Source of the DNA: an uncultured Prevotellaceae bacterium
GTDB taxonomy: Bacteria > Bacteroidota > Bacteroidia > Bacteroidales > Bacteroidaceae
Length of the DNA stretch: 52,310 nucleotides
Direction: 5' to 3'
Assembly (NCBI GenBank): GCA_946186505.1
Contig: CAMHNI010000023.1
Coordinates: 1 to 52,310, forward strand
The position numbers and the translations under genes are program-made. Shown here one piece after another: positions 1 to 7,837 of the stretch (position 1 is its first letter; every line of letters starts with the position of its first letter). Under the pieces are notes generated by a model that had not been told where the DNA came from, ran no database searches, and worked only from the letters and a program-made list of their open reading frames with translations.

Positions 1-56
1 CCCGATGGGGTCAGCACAACTCGCCCTCGGGGGGCAAATACACGCGGCTTTTCCAT
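1..56 (-). CDS. Possible partial CDS running off the left edge
   Basis: An ATG at 56 on the minus strand opens a frame with no stop up to the window edge, giving MEKPRVFAPRGRVVLTPSG. A promoter-like TATTTTTG box lies about 60 bases upstream. Only 18 codons are visible, so no function can be given. A competing ATG at 61 in another frame stops after 16 codons. Confidence 0.3.
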   Translation of the reverse strand, partial: MEKPRVFAPRGRVVLTPS

Positions 57-114
57 TTCATTTCAGAATGAGAATTAATTTATCACTTTGATGACTATTA
101 TTCAACTTACTTTG

Positions 115-122
115 CAAAAATA
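115..122 (-). promoter_or_regulatory. Candidate -7 box (TATTTTTG) for the left-edge gene
   Basis: The minus strand reads TATTTTTG, matching the Bacteroidota -7 consensus TAnnTTTG. No TTTG sits at the expected 19-20 base distance, so support is moderate. Confidence 0.4.
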
Positions 123-217
123 CAAAAAAAGAGTGGCAAAATTGACTTAGTAATTTTTTTTTTGAGGAAAAGAACGTTATTTTTCAATTTATTCATTAAA
201 TTTTGCTTGAAAAATGC

Positions 218-277
218 TATCTTTGCCGTATAAAAATTGTATTTGATATGGTAACTAAAGATCTGAACCGTTTGTAA
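218..277 (+). pseudogene. Promoter box plus 9-codon remnant of a possible HTH regulator gene
   Basis: A TATCTTTG box at 218-225 is followed by ATG at 248 and the codons for MVTKDLNRL, then TAA at 275-277. The string KDLNRL resembles the opening residues of small XRE-type helix-turn-helix proteins common in Bacteroidota; this is from memory of the family. The rest of such a gene is absent, and the DNA to 568 is AT-rich with no other gene visible. It may be a degraded regulator or chance. Confidence 0.28.
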
Positions 278-569
278 ATTAGTATGTCTAAGCATTCAGA
301 ATACACGTCTGAATGTCGTGTCTTCACAATTTTCGTTTCCATTTTTGGTTATGAGATTCATTTTTGAAAATAAAATAGGCATAAAAATGTCTTAGGAATG
401 GATAAAAATAGGGTAATGGATTTTTGCGGCGATTTTGCGGCGATTTTGCGCCAAAAGCACACAATTTAACAGTAATTTAACGGAAATTGAGTTAAATTTA
501 ACTTAAAACCATGTTCTAAAAAGGAAACAAAAAAGCTTGTAAGTATTTGACCTACAAGCCTTTATCTTG

Positions 570-644
570 GGTGCCCGGACGGACTCGAACCGTCGACATT
601 CAGAACCACAATCTGACGCTCTAACCAACTGAACTACGGGCACC
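570..644 (-). tRNA. tRNA-His (anticodon GTG)
   Basis: The minus strand folds as a tRNA. The acceptor GTGCCCG pairs with CGGGCAC and the anticodon stem TCAGA/TCTGA encloses loop TTGTGGT, giving anticodon GTG. The T-loop is TTCGAGT. An encoded extra 5' G (position -1) faces the discriminator C, the identity element for histidine. CCA is not encoded; the 3' end continues CAA. Confidence 0.95.
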
Positions 645-716
645 ATGATGAGAACAATTGCAATGTCCACAAGGCTTTCTTCGACGAGCGAAGCACCTTT
701 TGGCGATTTGCGGGTG

Positions 717-748
717 CAAAGGTAGGCATTTTCTTTGGAACCGCCAAA
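717..748 (-). promoter_or_regulatory. Promoter of tRNA-His
   Basis: On the minus strand TTTG (745-748), a 20-base spacer and TACCTTTG (717-724) match the Bacteroidota sigma-ABfr promoter. Transcription would start near 710, about 65 bases before the tRNA. The rest of 645-925 shows no gene. Confidence 0.7.
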
Positions 749-924
749 CATTTGGGCGACTTTTTGCAAAAAAAACGATTTCTCATGTGTTTCTTCTGTT
801 ATTTATTTGTAATTTTACCCCCGGATTGCAAACATAGGTGTTTATTTCATGCAGACGAAGAGATCTCAAGCCTAAGCGGTTTATCCTGAATACAGGATGC
901 GGTGCCAACTATTTCAGCCTAATT

Positions 925-956
925 TTTGTTGGTTTCGTTTTTTTTGTTTATCTTTG
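925..956 (+). promoter_or_regulatory. Promoter of the 5'-nucleotidase-family gene
   Basis: TTTG at 925-928, a 20-base spacer and TATCTTTG at 949-956 match the Bacteroidota consensus. The predicted start near 963 rules out the upstream in-frame starts at 926 and 962 and supports translation from 977. Confidence 0.75.
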
Positions 957-976
957 CAGCGATGATAAAAGATAAT

Positions 977-2524
977 ATGAAATCATTTTTGTTGAGTAGG
1001 CTCTTAGGCTTAATGGCTTTCACAATGGGAAGCGTGGCCTTACAGGCTCAGAAGAGTATCGTGATTCTTTACGAGAACGATGTACACTGCGGCATCGGCG
1101 GTTATACAAAGATAGCGGGTCTGCGCGATGCTATCAGCCGTTCTGATACGGCATACGTGGCAGCTGTCAGTGTGGGTGACTTCCTGCAGGGCAATACCAC
1201 GGGAGCTATCTCCAAAGGGCAGTATATTGCCGACATCATGCGCCATGTGGGCTATCATGCCCTGACGTTAGGCAACCATGAGTTTGACTATGGCGTGCCT
1301 CGTATGAGACAGTTGCTGGAAGAGATTGGCGCTCCTGTAGTCTGCGCCAATCTCTTCGAGGCTGGCGAGCCTCAACCCATCTATGCTCCATACGTCATTC
1401 ATCAATACGGTGACAAACGCGTGGCCTATATCGGTGTCTGCACACCTGAGACGATGATTCTCGAGGGCTATTCGTTCTATGATACCAACGGAATCCAGCT
1501 CTACGACCTCAAGCCGAAGACATTCTACCAGCTTGTCCAGCAGGCGGTGGATGCAGCCCGAGGCGAAGGGGCCGACTATGTCGTGCTGCTGTCGCATGTG
1601 GGTGAGACACCGCAGTCGATGGGCTTCAGTTCCCATCGCCTCGTCAGTGCCACCAGGGGAATTGACGTGGTGCTTGACGGCCATTCTCATGAAATCATCG
1701 AGTGTGCCAAGGTTCCGGACCTTGACGGCAAACTGATAACCGTCACGCAGACGGGGACACAGTTTGCCTGTGTCGGCAAGCTGGTCATCACGCCCGACGG
1801 CAGATGCATGACCAAGCTCATCAAGAGCAGTGACATTCCTTACGAGAATGTGAAGATAACTGAGGTTACTGACAGCATCCGCCAAATGGTGAATGCTGTC
1901 ACGTCAAAGATTGTCGGTCATAGTGATTACCAGCTTCTTGTGAGCGATGAGAACGAACAGTGGATTGTACGCAACCAGGAGACCAATGCGGGCGACCTTG
2001 TTACCGATGCCTATCGTCATGCGTTGAAAGCTGACATAGGGTTAGAGAATGGTGGCGGCATTCGCAACAACATTGCTTCCGGCGATATTACCTACGGTGA
2101 TATTATCGGTATGCTGCCCTATGACAACACTCTGCGACGCATCATGGTCAGTGGCGAACAGTTGCGGGCTATGCTCATCCGCTGTACGGCGATGGTTCCC
2201 TTGATGGACGGCAACTTCCCGCAGTGCTCCGGCCTGCGCTTCACCATTCATAGCAGTAGCCATACCGTCAGCGATATTGCCGTACTTCAGGATGATGGCA
2301 GCTATGCCCCACTCGACCTGAAGCGTACCTATAGTGTTGCTCTGACGGACTACAACCACGAGGGTGGCGGCTTCTTTGATTGTTTCAAGTCATGCCCTGT
2401 GCTCTTTGAGAGTTCCCTGCGCTACTACGAGGCTCTGTCTGACTATTTGGGCAATGTGCTTGGCGGCACTACAGGAAAGGCCTACAGTGAGCCTCAGAGC
2501 CGTATCAAAATCATTGACGACTGA
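977..2524 (+). CDS. Secreted 5'-nucleotidase / UshA-family metallophosphoesterase
   Basis: The 515-residue protein begins with a signal peptide (MKSFLLSRLLGLMAF... with ALQAQ at the cleavage region), so it should act in the periplasm or be surface anchored. The N-terminal calcineurin-like domain shows metal-site blocks: ENDVH near residue 33, SVGDFLQG near 73, GNHEFDYG near 99, LLSHVGE and DGHSHE near 233. The C-terminal 5'-nucleotidase domain carries NAGDLVTDAYR, ENGGGIRNN and a substrate-contact segment near NHEGGGFFDCF. The family hydrolyses nucleotides or related phosphoesters. It has its own promoter and is convergent with lpxC-fabZ. The start at 977 is chosen because the promoter overlaps upstream ATGs. 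The exact substrate cannot be told. Confidence 0.88.
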   Translation: MKSFLLSRLLGLMAFTMGSVALQAQKSIVILYENDVHCGIGGYTKIAGLRDAISRSDTAYVAAVSVGDFLQGNTTGAISKGQYIADIMRHVGYHALTLGNHEFDYGVPRMRQLLEEIGAPVVCANLFEAGEPQPIYAPYVIHQYGDKRVAYIGVCTPETMILEGYSFYDTNGIQLYDLKPKTFYQLVQQAVDAARGEGADYVVLLSHVGETPQSMGFSSHRLVSATRGIDVVLDGHSHEIIECAKVPDLDGKLITVTQTGTQFACVGKLVITPDGRCMTKLIKSSDIPYENVKITEVTDSIRQMVNAVTSKIVGHSDYQLLVSDENEQWIVRNQETNAGDLVTDAYRHALKADIGLENGGGIRNNIASGDITYGDIIGMLPYDNTLRRIMVSGEQLRAMLIRCTAMVPLMDGNFPQCSGLRFTIHSSSHTVSDIAVLQDDGSYAPLDLKRTYSVALTDYNHEGGGFFDCFKSCPVLFESSLRYYEALSDYLGNVLGGTTGKAYSEPQSRIKIIDD

Positions 2525-2551
2525 ACAGTATTCCCCTGTCCAGTCGTCAAT
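2513..2551. terminator. Bidirectional hairpin between convergent genes
   Basis: ATTGACGACTG (2513-2523) pairs perfectly with CAGTCGTCAAT (2541-2551), and ACAG/CTGT extends the stem inward. The left arm overlaps the stop codon of the nucleotidase gene. It lies between convergent genes that end at 2524 and 2572. No strong T-tract is present. Confidence 0.55.
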
Positions 2552-2571
2552 ATAAAGTTTGTTACCTATTA

Positions 2572-3957
2572 TTATTTGTTCTTCACTATCTGGGCCGTGA
2601 AACAGGCTTCGGATACGACATGGTCGCCAACAAAGACATAGCCCTTCATCGACGATACACCGTGACGGACAGGAGCCAGCAAATCGACTTTGAAGATCAG
2701 CGTGTCGCCGGGTACCACCTTTTGGCGGAACTTCACGCTGTCAATCTTCATAAAGTATGTTGACCAGCGCTCAGGTTCCTCAAGGGTGTTCAGTACCAGC
2801 AGACCGCCGCACTGTGCCATAGCCTCAACCTGCAGTACACCTGGCATGACTGGCTCCTGCGGGAAGTGTCCCTGGAAGAACGGCTCGTTGGCTGTGATGT
2901 TCTTGATGCCGACAATGCTCGTGGGGCCTAAGGCAATGACTTTATCTACCAGCTGCATGGGGTAGCGGTGAGGTAGGAGCTCGCGGATGCGGTTGACATC
3001 CATCACCGGCTCGTCGTTGGGGTCATAGACAGGGGCCTGTATCTCGTGCTTGCGTATCTCCTTGCGTATCAGCCGGGCAAACTTGTTGTTAATGGTGTGT
3101 CCAGGACGGGTGGCAATGATACGCCCTTTGATGGGACGGCCTATCAATGCCATGTCGCCGATGATGTCAAGCAGCTTGTGGCGGGTACATTCGTTCTCCC
3201 ACATCAGCGGCTTGTGCTGTATGTAGCCCAAGTCGGTGGCATCGCGGTGTTCGACGTGCAGCATGTCAGCCAGCATGTCAAGACGCTCCTGGGTGGTCTG
3301 ACGCTCATAGATGACGATGGCGTTGTCCAAGTCGCCGCCCTTGATAAGGTTGGCCTGTAGCAACGGCTCAATGTCGCGTACAAAGACGAATGTGCGGGCA
3401 CGTGCAATCTCCTCCTCATATTTCTGAGGGTTGTCGAGAGTGGCAAACTGCGAGTTAATGAATTTCGACTCAAACGAGCACATGGCCGTGATGGAGAACT
3501 GCTCGTCGGGCAGGATAGTGATGCAAGAGCCCGTCTCTTCATCTTTCACCTCTATCTTCTTGCGAATGACGTACCAGTCCTTGGGAGCGTTCTGCTCCTC
3601 GATGCCCACTTCGTGTATCTTCTCAACATACTGTATGGCAGAACCGTCAAGGATAGGAAATTCGGGACCGTTCACTTGAATCAGGCAGTTGTCAATGCCT
3701 AAGGCGTATAGAGCAGACAAGCCGTGCTCAACAGTAGATACACGGAAGTCTTCGCCTTTGCCCAATACTGTGCCGCGCTGGGTGTCCACCACGTTCTCAG
3801 CGATGGCGTCGATGACGGGCATGCCATCTAAATCAATGCGCTGAATCTTGTAACCAGAGTTCTCGGGTGCGGGGTTAAAGGTCACCGTCAGACTGAGGCC
3901 TGTGTGCAACCCCTTGCCACACAGAGAAAAACTTCCTTTTAATGTCTTTTGTTTCAT
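2572..3957 (-). CDS. lpxC-fabZ: Bifunctional UDP-3-O-acyl-N-acetylglucosamine deacetylase / 3-hydroxyacyl-ACP dehydratase
   Basis: The 461-residue protein fuses LpxC (about 1-300) to FabZ (about 315-461), the normal arrangement in Bacteroidota. LpxC performs the committed zinc-dependent deacetylation of lipid A synthesis: [11 protein letters not shown] near residue 78 and [12 protein letters not shown] near 240 carry the zinc and catalytic ligands. FabZ dehydrates 3-hydroxyacyl-[15 protein letters not shown] and [20 protein letters not shown] hold its His and Glu. The start overlaps the end of lpxD by four bases (ATGA), implying translational coupling. The lpxA gene that usually follows in this phylum is not downstream here. 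Confidence 0.96.
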   Translation of the reverse strand: MKQKTLKGSFSLCGKGLHTGLSLTVTFNPAPENSGYKIQRIDLDGMPVIDAIAENVVDTQRGTVLGKGEDFRVSTVEHGLSALYALGIDNCLIQVNGPEFPILDGSAIQYVEKIHEVGIEEQNAPKDWYVIRKKIEVKDEETGSCITILPDEQFSITAMCSFESKFINSQFATLDNPQKYEEEIARARTFVFVRDIEPLLQANLIKGGDLDNAIVIYERQTTQERLDMLADMLHVEHRDATDLGYIQHKPLMWENECTRHKLLDIIGDMALIGRPIKGRIIATRPGHTINNKFARLIRKEIRKHEIQAPVYDPNDEPVMDVNRIRELLPHRYPMQLVDKVIALGPTSIVGIKNITANEPFFQGHFPQEPVMPGVLQVEAMAQCGGLLVLNTLEEPERWSTYFMKIDSVKFRQKVVPGDTLIFKVDLLAPVRHGVSSMKGYVFVGDHVVSEACFTAQIVKNK

Positions 3958-4946
3958 ATTGATGATAGTTTCTTTTTCATTTCGTCAATTTCACGCTGCA
4001 TGGCTGCAATCTGGCGGTACATGTCAGGCAGCTTCGAATAGATGGCTTTAGCCTTGAAGAACATTTTCGGGTCCATAGCCGGTGAGCCTATCAGCGTCTC
4101 GCCATTGCCCTTAGTGTCCTTGATGACACCGCACTGAGCACCCACAAAGGTCTTATCGGCCACCTTGATGTGTCCTGAGAAACCGGCCTGACCGCCTACC
4201 ATGCACCATGCACCGATCTTCGTGGAACCAGCCAGGCCCGCCTGTGCCGACATGACGGTGTTCTCGCCGATTTCGCAGTTGTGGGCCACCTGGATGAGGT
4301 TGTCCAGCTTCACACCCTTGTGGATGATGGTCTGTCCCATTGTCGAACGGTCGATGCATGTGTTGGCACCTATCTCAACGTTGTCCTCGATGATGACAAT
4401 GCCTATCTGCGGTATCTTTGCATAACCCTCCTGATTGGGGGCAAATCCGAAACCGTCGGCACCGATGACCGTACCGGCATGGATGGTGACGTTCTTACCT
4501 ATCTTGCAGCCCTCGTAGATGGTGACGTTGGGAAAGATACGGGTGCCGTCACCCACTTCGACGTTATCGCCGATATAGGTGAACGGACCGACATAGACAT
4601 CCTTGCCGATCTTGGCCGACGGCGATACGAACGCTAATGTGTCAACGCCCGTCTTCTTGGGTTTCATCTGTTCGTACAGCTGCAGCAGCCGAGCCACACT
4701 CTCATAGGCGTTCTTCACACGGATAAGGGTTGGCTCAACGGGTTTCTCAAGCTCTACGTCCTCGTTGATGAGTACAATGCTTGACTTTGTTTCGTAGATA
4801 TAGTGGGTGTATTTGGGATTCGATAGAAAAGAAAGCGTTCCCTCTTTGCCTTCCTCAATTTTTGCAAAGTCGCTAACGGTGGCATTCTCGTTGCCTTCGA
4901 CACGTCCTTCCACGAACTCTGCAATCTGTTTTGCTGTAAACTCCAT
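3954..4946 (-). CDS. lpxD: UDP-3-O-(3-hydroxyacyl)glucosamine N-acyltransferase
   Basis: The 330-residue protein has the N-terminal uridine-binding domain (about 1-100) followed by a left-handed beta helix of hexapeptide repeats (I-G-K-D-V-Y, I-G-D-N-V-E and similar) and a C-terminal helix ending near [12 protein letters not shown]. The catalytic histidine lies in QVAHNCEIG around residue 225. It adds the second acyl chain to the lipid A precursor on the cytoplasmic side. A TATCTTTG box at 4970-4977 lies 24 bases upstream, and the gene overlaps lpxC-fabZ by four bases. Confidence 0.96.
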   Translation of the reverse strand: MEFTAKQIAEFVEGRVEGNENATVSDFAKIEEGKEGTLSFLSNPKYTHYIYETKSSIVLINEDVELEKPVEPTLIRVKNAYESVARLLQLYEQMKPKKTGVDTLAFVSPSAKIGKDVYVGPFTYIGDNVEVGDGTRIFPNVTIYEGCKIGKNVTIHAGTVIGADGFGFAPNQEGYAKIPQIGIVIIEDNVEIGANTCIDRSTMGQTIIHKGVKLDNLIQVAHNCEIGENTVMSAQAGLAGSTKIGAWCMVGGQAGFSGHIKVADKTFVGAQCGVIKDTKGNGETLIGSPAMDPKMFFKAKAIYSKLPDMYRQIAAMQREIDEMKKKLSSI

Positions 4947-4969
4947 AGGATGATTGTACTTTTTGCCTG

Positions 4970-4977
4970 CAAAGATA
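4970..4977 (-). promoter_or_regulatory. -7 box upstream of lpxD
   Basis: The minus strand reads TATCTTTG, a match to TAnnTTTG, 24 bases before the lpxD ATG and just after the HD gene stop at 4985. No TTTG at standard spacing was found. It may be an internal promoter of an HD-lpxD-lpxC/fabZ operon. Confidence 0.5.
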
Positions 4978-4984
4978 ATGAAAA

Positions 4985-6214
4985 TTATTCAAATCGCTGA
5001 TAACAAAGGTAATATTTTCGTATTTTTTTGGAAAGTAATTGCACATTTAGCAATTCCGATGCCTCGGAAATATCCTTTGTCGAACCATCTTTGTAAAGAA
5101 TTGTGATACTATCATCATCCACGTTATACATATCTTTCTGGATGGTGTTGATGCTCATCATGTAGCGGCGTGCGTCATCTGTGCTTATCCCCATCTGCCG
5201 GGCTATGTCCTCAGCTATGCCATTTATGTGCTCCTCTTCTACTGGATTCTCGTGTACTTCTACCTTGAAAATACGGCGGTTCAGCATATCTGCGGCCAGT
5301 GTCGAGAGTATTTTGTCATCGCTGTATTTCCATACTTTCATGGCACTCCAGATGTCTGCGTCGTCCAAGTCCTCGTACATCTTGAGAGCTTCCTCACCGT
5401 GGTTCTGAAACCATGATGCATCAATCTCGTTCCTGAGGAAATACTCTAATGACGGGGGTGCGAATACTGGTTTGCCCTGACCTGCCAGCTCCTTCGCCCG
5501 CATCAGTGTATTGACCAATACTTTTTCACATGCCACGGCCGTCTTGTGCAGATAGACCTGCCAGTACATCAGCCGCCTAGTTGTCAAGTAATTTTCAAGT
5601 GAATAGATTCCTTTTGATTCCACCACCAGAGAATCATTAACGACGTTCAGCATTTTGATGATTCGCGCCGAACCGATGTTGCCCTCCGTAACGCCGGTGT
5701 AGAACGAGTCACGGCGCAGGTAGTCCAAACGGTCCATGTCTAACTGGCTTGAGATGAGCTGGTGCAGGAAGCCCTTGGGGTACTCGCCCTTGAAAATGCT
5801 GATGGCCAGATTCAGCTGTCCGTTCAGGTCGCGGTTTATCTGCTCCATCATCAAGAGCGAGATGTCCTCGTGCGAGATACCCCGAATCAGCGTGTTCTCC
5901 AGCACATGTGAGAACGGGCCGTGGCCAATGTCATGCATGAGAATGGCTGCCTGTACCGCCTCAGCCTCTGAGTCAAAGATGAAGTTTCCCTTCTGTTGCA
6001 GTGACAATATGGCTTCGCTCATCAAGTGGAACGCACCCAGCGAGTGCTGAAAGCGCGTATGCCGTGCCCCAGGATAGACCACCGAGGCCAGCCCTAACTG
6101 GTTGATGCGGTTCAGGCGTTGCATTAGAGGATGCTGTACGATGTCGTAAAGCAGTCCTCGCGGAATCTTGATGAACCCGAACACCGGGTCGTTGACAATC
6201 TTATGCTCAGTCAT
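4985..6214 (-). CDS. HD-domain phosphohydrolase (dGTPase/SAMHD1-like family)
   Basis: The 409-residue soluble protein has an HD domain. H and R residues lie in [15 protein letters not shown] near 55, the HD pair in [15 protein letters not shown] near 95, and an aspartate in [14 protein letters not shown] near 160. The family hydrolyses nucleotide or deoxynucleotide phosphates; the substrate of this subgroup is not known to me. In Bacteroidota a member commonly sits directly upstream of lpxD, as it does here. The gene starts 22 bases after the GH25 stop and may share its transcript. Confidence 0.85.
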   Translation of the reverse strand: MTEHKIVNDPVFGFIKIPRGLLYDIVQHPLMQRLNRINQLGLASVVYPGARHTRFQHSLGAFHLMSEAILSLQQKGNFIFDSEAEAVQAAILMHDIGHGPFSHVLENTLIRGISHEDISLLMMEQINRDLNGQLNLAISIFKGEYPKGFLHQLISSQLDMDRLDYLRRDSFYTGVTEGNIGSARIIKMLNVVNDSLVVESKGIYSLENYLTTRRLMYWQVYLHKTAVACEKVLVNTLMRAKELAGQGKPVFAPPSLEYFLRNEIDASWFQNHGEEALKMYEDLDDADIWSAMKVWKYSDDKILSTLAADMLNRRIFKVEVHENPVEEEHINGIAEDIARQMGISTDDARRYMMSINTIQKDMYNVDDDSITILYKDGSTKDISEASELLNVQLLSKKIRKYYLCYQRFE

Positions 6215-6236
6215 TATATAAATTAATGTGTATTCC

Positions 6237-7448
6237 CTATTTGATGGTCATATTCTCCAGAAACTCCTCCCACTGCATCTGGTAGCCGTTGAAGACGTTG
6301 ATATCGACCTCGCCGTGTATGCCGTTGACTCGACCATTGGGCGACAACTGCCAGATGGCCAGCTTGACGTCTGGCTTGTACTCGCCATAGCGTGCTATCC
6401 AAACCTGATAGTAGCTTTTCAAGTCTGGCGCTTCAGGCAGATAGCGGTTGACAAAGGTCTGGCTGACATAGAGTATGGGCTTCACGCCTACACGACGCTC
6501 AACAGCCTCTAACCAAGCCCTGACATGTCTGAAGAGAACCTGAGGCCCTCCCATGGCCGTTATTTGGCTGGGCGACGGCTCTATATCAAGCACGGGCGGA
6601 AGGTCGCCCCGCCGGAACAGGGTGTTGTTCAGGAAGTACTGGGCTTGCGAACTACCGGAAACCTTGCACGAGAAGAAGTGGTAAGCCCCGATAGGAATGC
6701 CCTTCTGACGGGCTTTCAGGTAATCTTGTGCGTAGAAGGGATTGCGGATGTTTATGCTTTCGGTTGATTTGATAAACACGAACGATACGGGATAGTTCAC
6801 CGTACCTGTAGCATGCTGCTGGTTTTTGCTGCCTAAGTATGAGATGCAGAGCCTGTCCCAGACGATGGGGTATTTCTTCTTGCCCTTGCCGTGCTGGTAA
6901 CGTGATATGTCGATGCCATAGATGCGCTCACTGGTATAGTTCATCCGTTCGCCTAAGTATTTGTCGTGTTTCCACTGGCCTACACGAATATGTGTCTTTG
7001 GTGCCACCGAAAAACCGAAGCCGTTGCGTTGGTCGTCTGTCCACTGACCTTCGTAGTACACATCATCGGCCGTGAGACAGCAACCGTGACCGTTGGCCAG
7101 TCCAACGCCGAAAGCGCCGGAATAGATGGCTGCCGTATCGATTCTCACGCCGTTAGCCAGAGAGTCTTCCTCGTAGTGACCAATGATGATTCTCCCTAAT
7201 GTGTCGCGCTCCATACCCGTACCCTTCCGGCTTACTCCCCTCCAGTGCCCAATATTCAGCAACTGCAGCGGGGTTTCGGGCAGCTGTGTCAGCAGCGTGT
7301 CGCCATGATGCGCATAGTTGGTCACCATTTCATACCCCTCGTCCTGCACATTATGGCGGTCGAGGTAATATTTCAGTTCCTCCTGCAAAGTCGTAGCCGG
7401 GGCGGCTACCACTGCAATGGTGAGTATGATGGATGACAGTCGCTTCAT
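6237..7448 (-). CDS. Secreted MORN-repeat / GH25 lysozyme-family muramidase
   Basis: The 403-residue protein starts with a signal peptide (MKRLSSIILTIAVVAAP). MORN-like repeats follow at about 85-170 (YYEGQWTDDQRNGFGF, VGQWKHDKYLGE). The GH25 domain fills about 180-400, with GIDISRYQ, GAYHFFSC and the catalytic DxE in PPVLDIEP. GH25 enzymes cleave the glycan backbone of peptidoglycan. The start is the ATG at 7448 because a TAAATTTG box at 7457-7464 excludes the in-frame start ten codons upstream. MORN repeats may bind membrane or another protein; this is inference. Confidence 0.88.
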   Translation of the reverse strand: MKRLSSIILTIAVVAAPATTLQEELKYYLDRHNVQDEGYEMVTNYAHHGDTLLTQLPETPLQLLNIGHWRGVSRKGTGMERDTLGRIIIGHYEEDSLANGVRIDTAAIYSGAFGVGLANGHGCCLTADDVYYEGQWTDDQRNGFGFSVAPKTHIRVGQWKHDKYLGERMNYTSERIYGIDISRYQHGKGKKKYPIVWDRLCISYLGSKNQQHATGTVNYPVSFVFIKSTESINIRNPFYAQDYLKARQKGIPIGAYHFFSCKVSGSSQAQYFLNNTLFRRGDLPPVLDIEPSPSQITAMGGPQVLFRHVRAWLEAVERRVGVKPILYVSQTFVNRYLPEAPDLKSYYQVWIARYGEYKPDVKLAIWQLSPNGRVNGIHGEVDINVFNGYQMQWEEFLENMTIK

Positions 7449-7456
7449 ATCGGCTG

Positions 7457-7464
7457 CAAATTTA
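7457..7464 (-). promoter_or_regulatory. -7 box of the GH25 gene
   Basis: The minus strand reads TAAATTTG (TAnnTTTG) nine bases before the chosen ATG. This implies a very short leader. No clear TTTG upstream element was seen. Confidence 0.5.
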
Positions 7465-7534
7465 CGAATAATAGTCAAGAAAACGCCACATATTGGAAAA
7501 AAATGACTCTTTTAGAAAAAAAAACGCCGAAAAA

Positions 7535-7566
7535 TTTGGTCAGTTCCGAAAAAGTCCTTACCTTTG
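7535..7566 (+). promoter_or_regulatory. Promoter of tRNA-Arg
   Basis: TTTG (7535-7538), a 20-base spacer and TACCTTTG (7559-7566) match the Bacteroidota consensus exactly, 21 bases before the tRNA. Confidence 0.75.
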
Positions 7567-7587
7567 CACCCGCAAACAGAAAACGGA

Positions 7588-7661
7588 GGTTCCGTAGCTC
7601 AACTGAATAGAGCATCTGACTACGGATCAGAAGGTTGTGGGTTTGAATCCCGCCGGAATCA
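7588..7661 (+). tRNA. tRNA-Arg (anticodon ACG)
   Basis: The acceptor GGTTCCG pairs with CGGAATC (one G-U), and the anticodon stem TCTGA/TCAGA encloses CTACGGA, giving ACG. The T stem GTGGG/CCCGC is closed. The D-loop is AACTGAATA and the T-loop TTTGAAT, so the usual G19-C56 tertiary pair appears as A19-U56. CCA is not encoded. A34 would be deaminated to inosine to read CGN codons. Confidence 0.93.
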
Positions 7662-7669
7662 CGAAGGCA

Positions 7670-7710
7670 ATGGGTGCAGGTCGAAATCAAGACTGCACCC
7701 ATTAATCGTT
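7670..7710 (+). terminator. Terminator after tRNA-Arg
   Basis: ATGGGTGCAG (7670-7679) and CTGCACCCAT (7693-7702) form a perfect 10-bp stem with a 13-base loop, followed by TAATCGTTTT. It starts nine bases after the tRNA. Confidence 0.65.
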
Positions 7711-7786
7711 TTCAAAGGAAAGTTCGCATAAGTAACACGGTAACAACTGTATCATTATCCGGCCTTCTTATTCACATTCAACGGTG

Positions 7787-7827
7787 CGAAAAGCCGCCGA
7801 CAGGTTCCTTCAGATGAACCTGTCGGC
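7787..7827 (-). terminator. Terminator of the DUF4450 gene
   Basis: On the minus strand a perfect 12-bp stem (GCCGACAGGTTC, 7816-7827 against 7796-7807) with an 8-base loop is followed by GGCTTTTCG. It begins ten bases after the DUF4450 stop codon. Confidence 0.75.
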
Positions 7828-7837
7828 CGTCTTCCAT

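Noticed and set aside
7475..7702. 75-codon minus-strand frame over the tRNA-Arg gene
   Set aside because: It is the antisense of the tRNA and its promoter.
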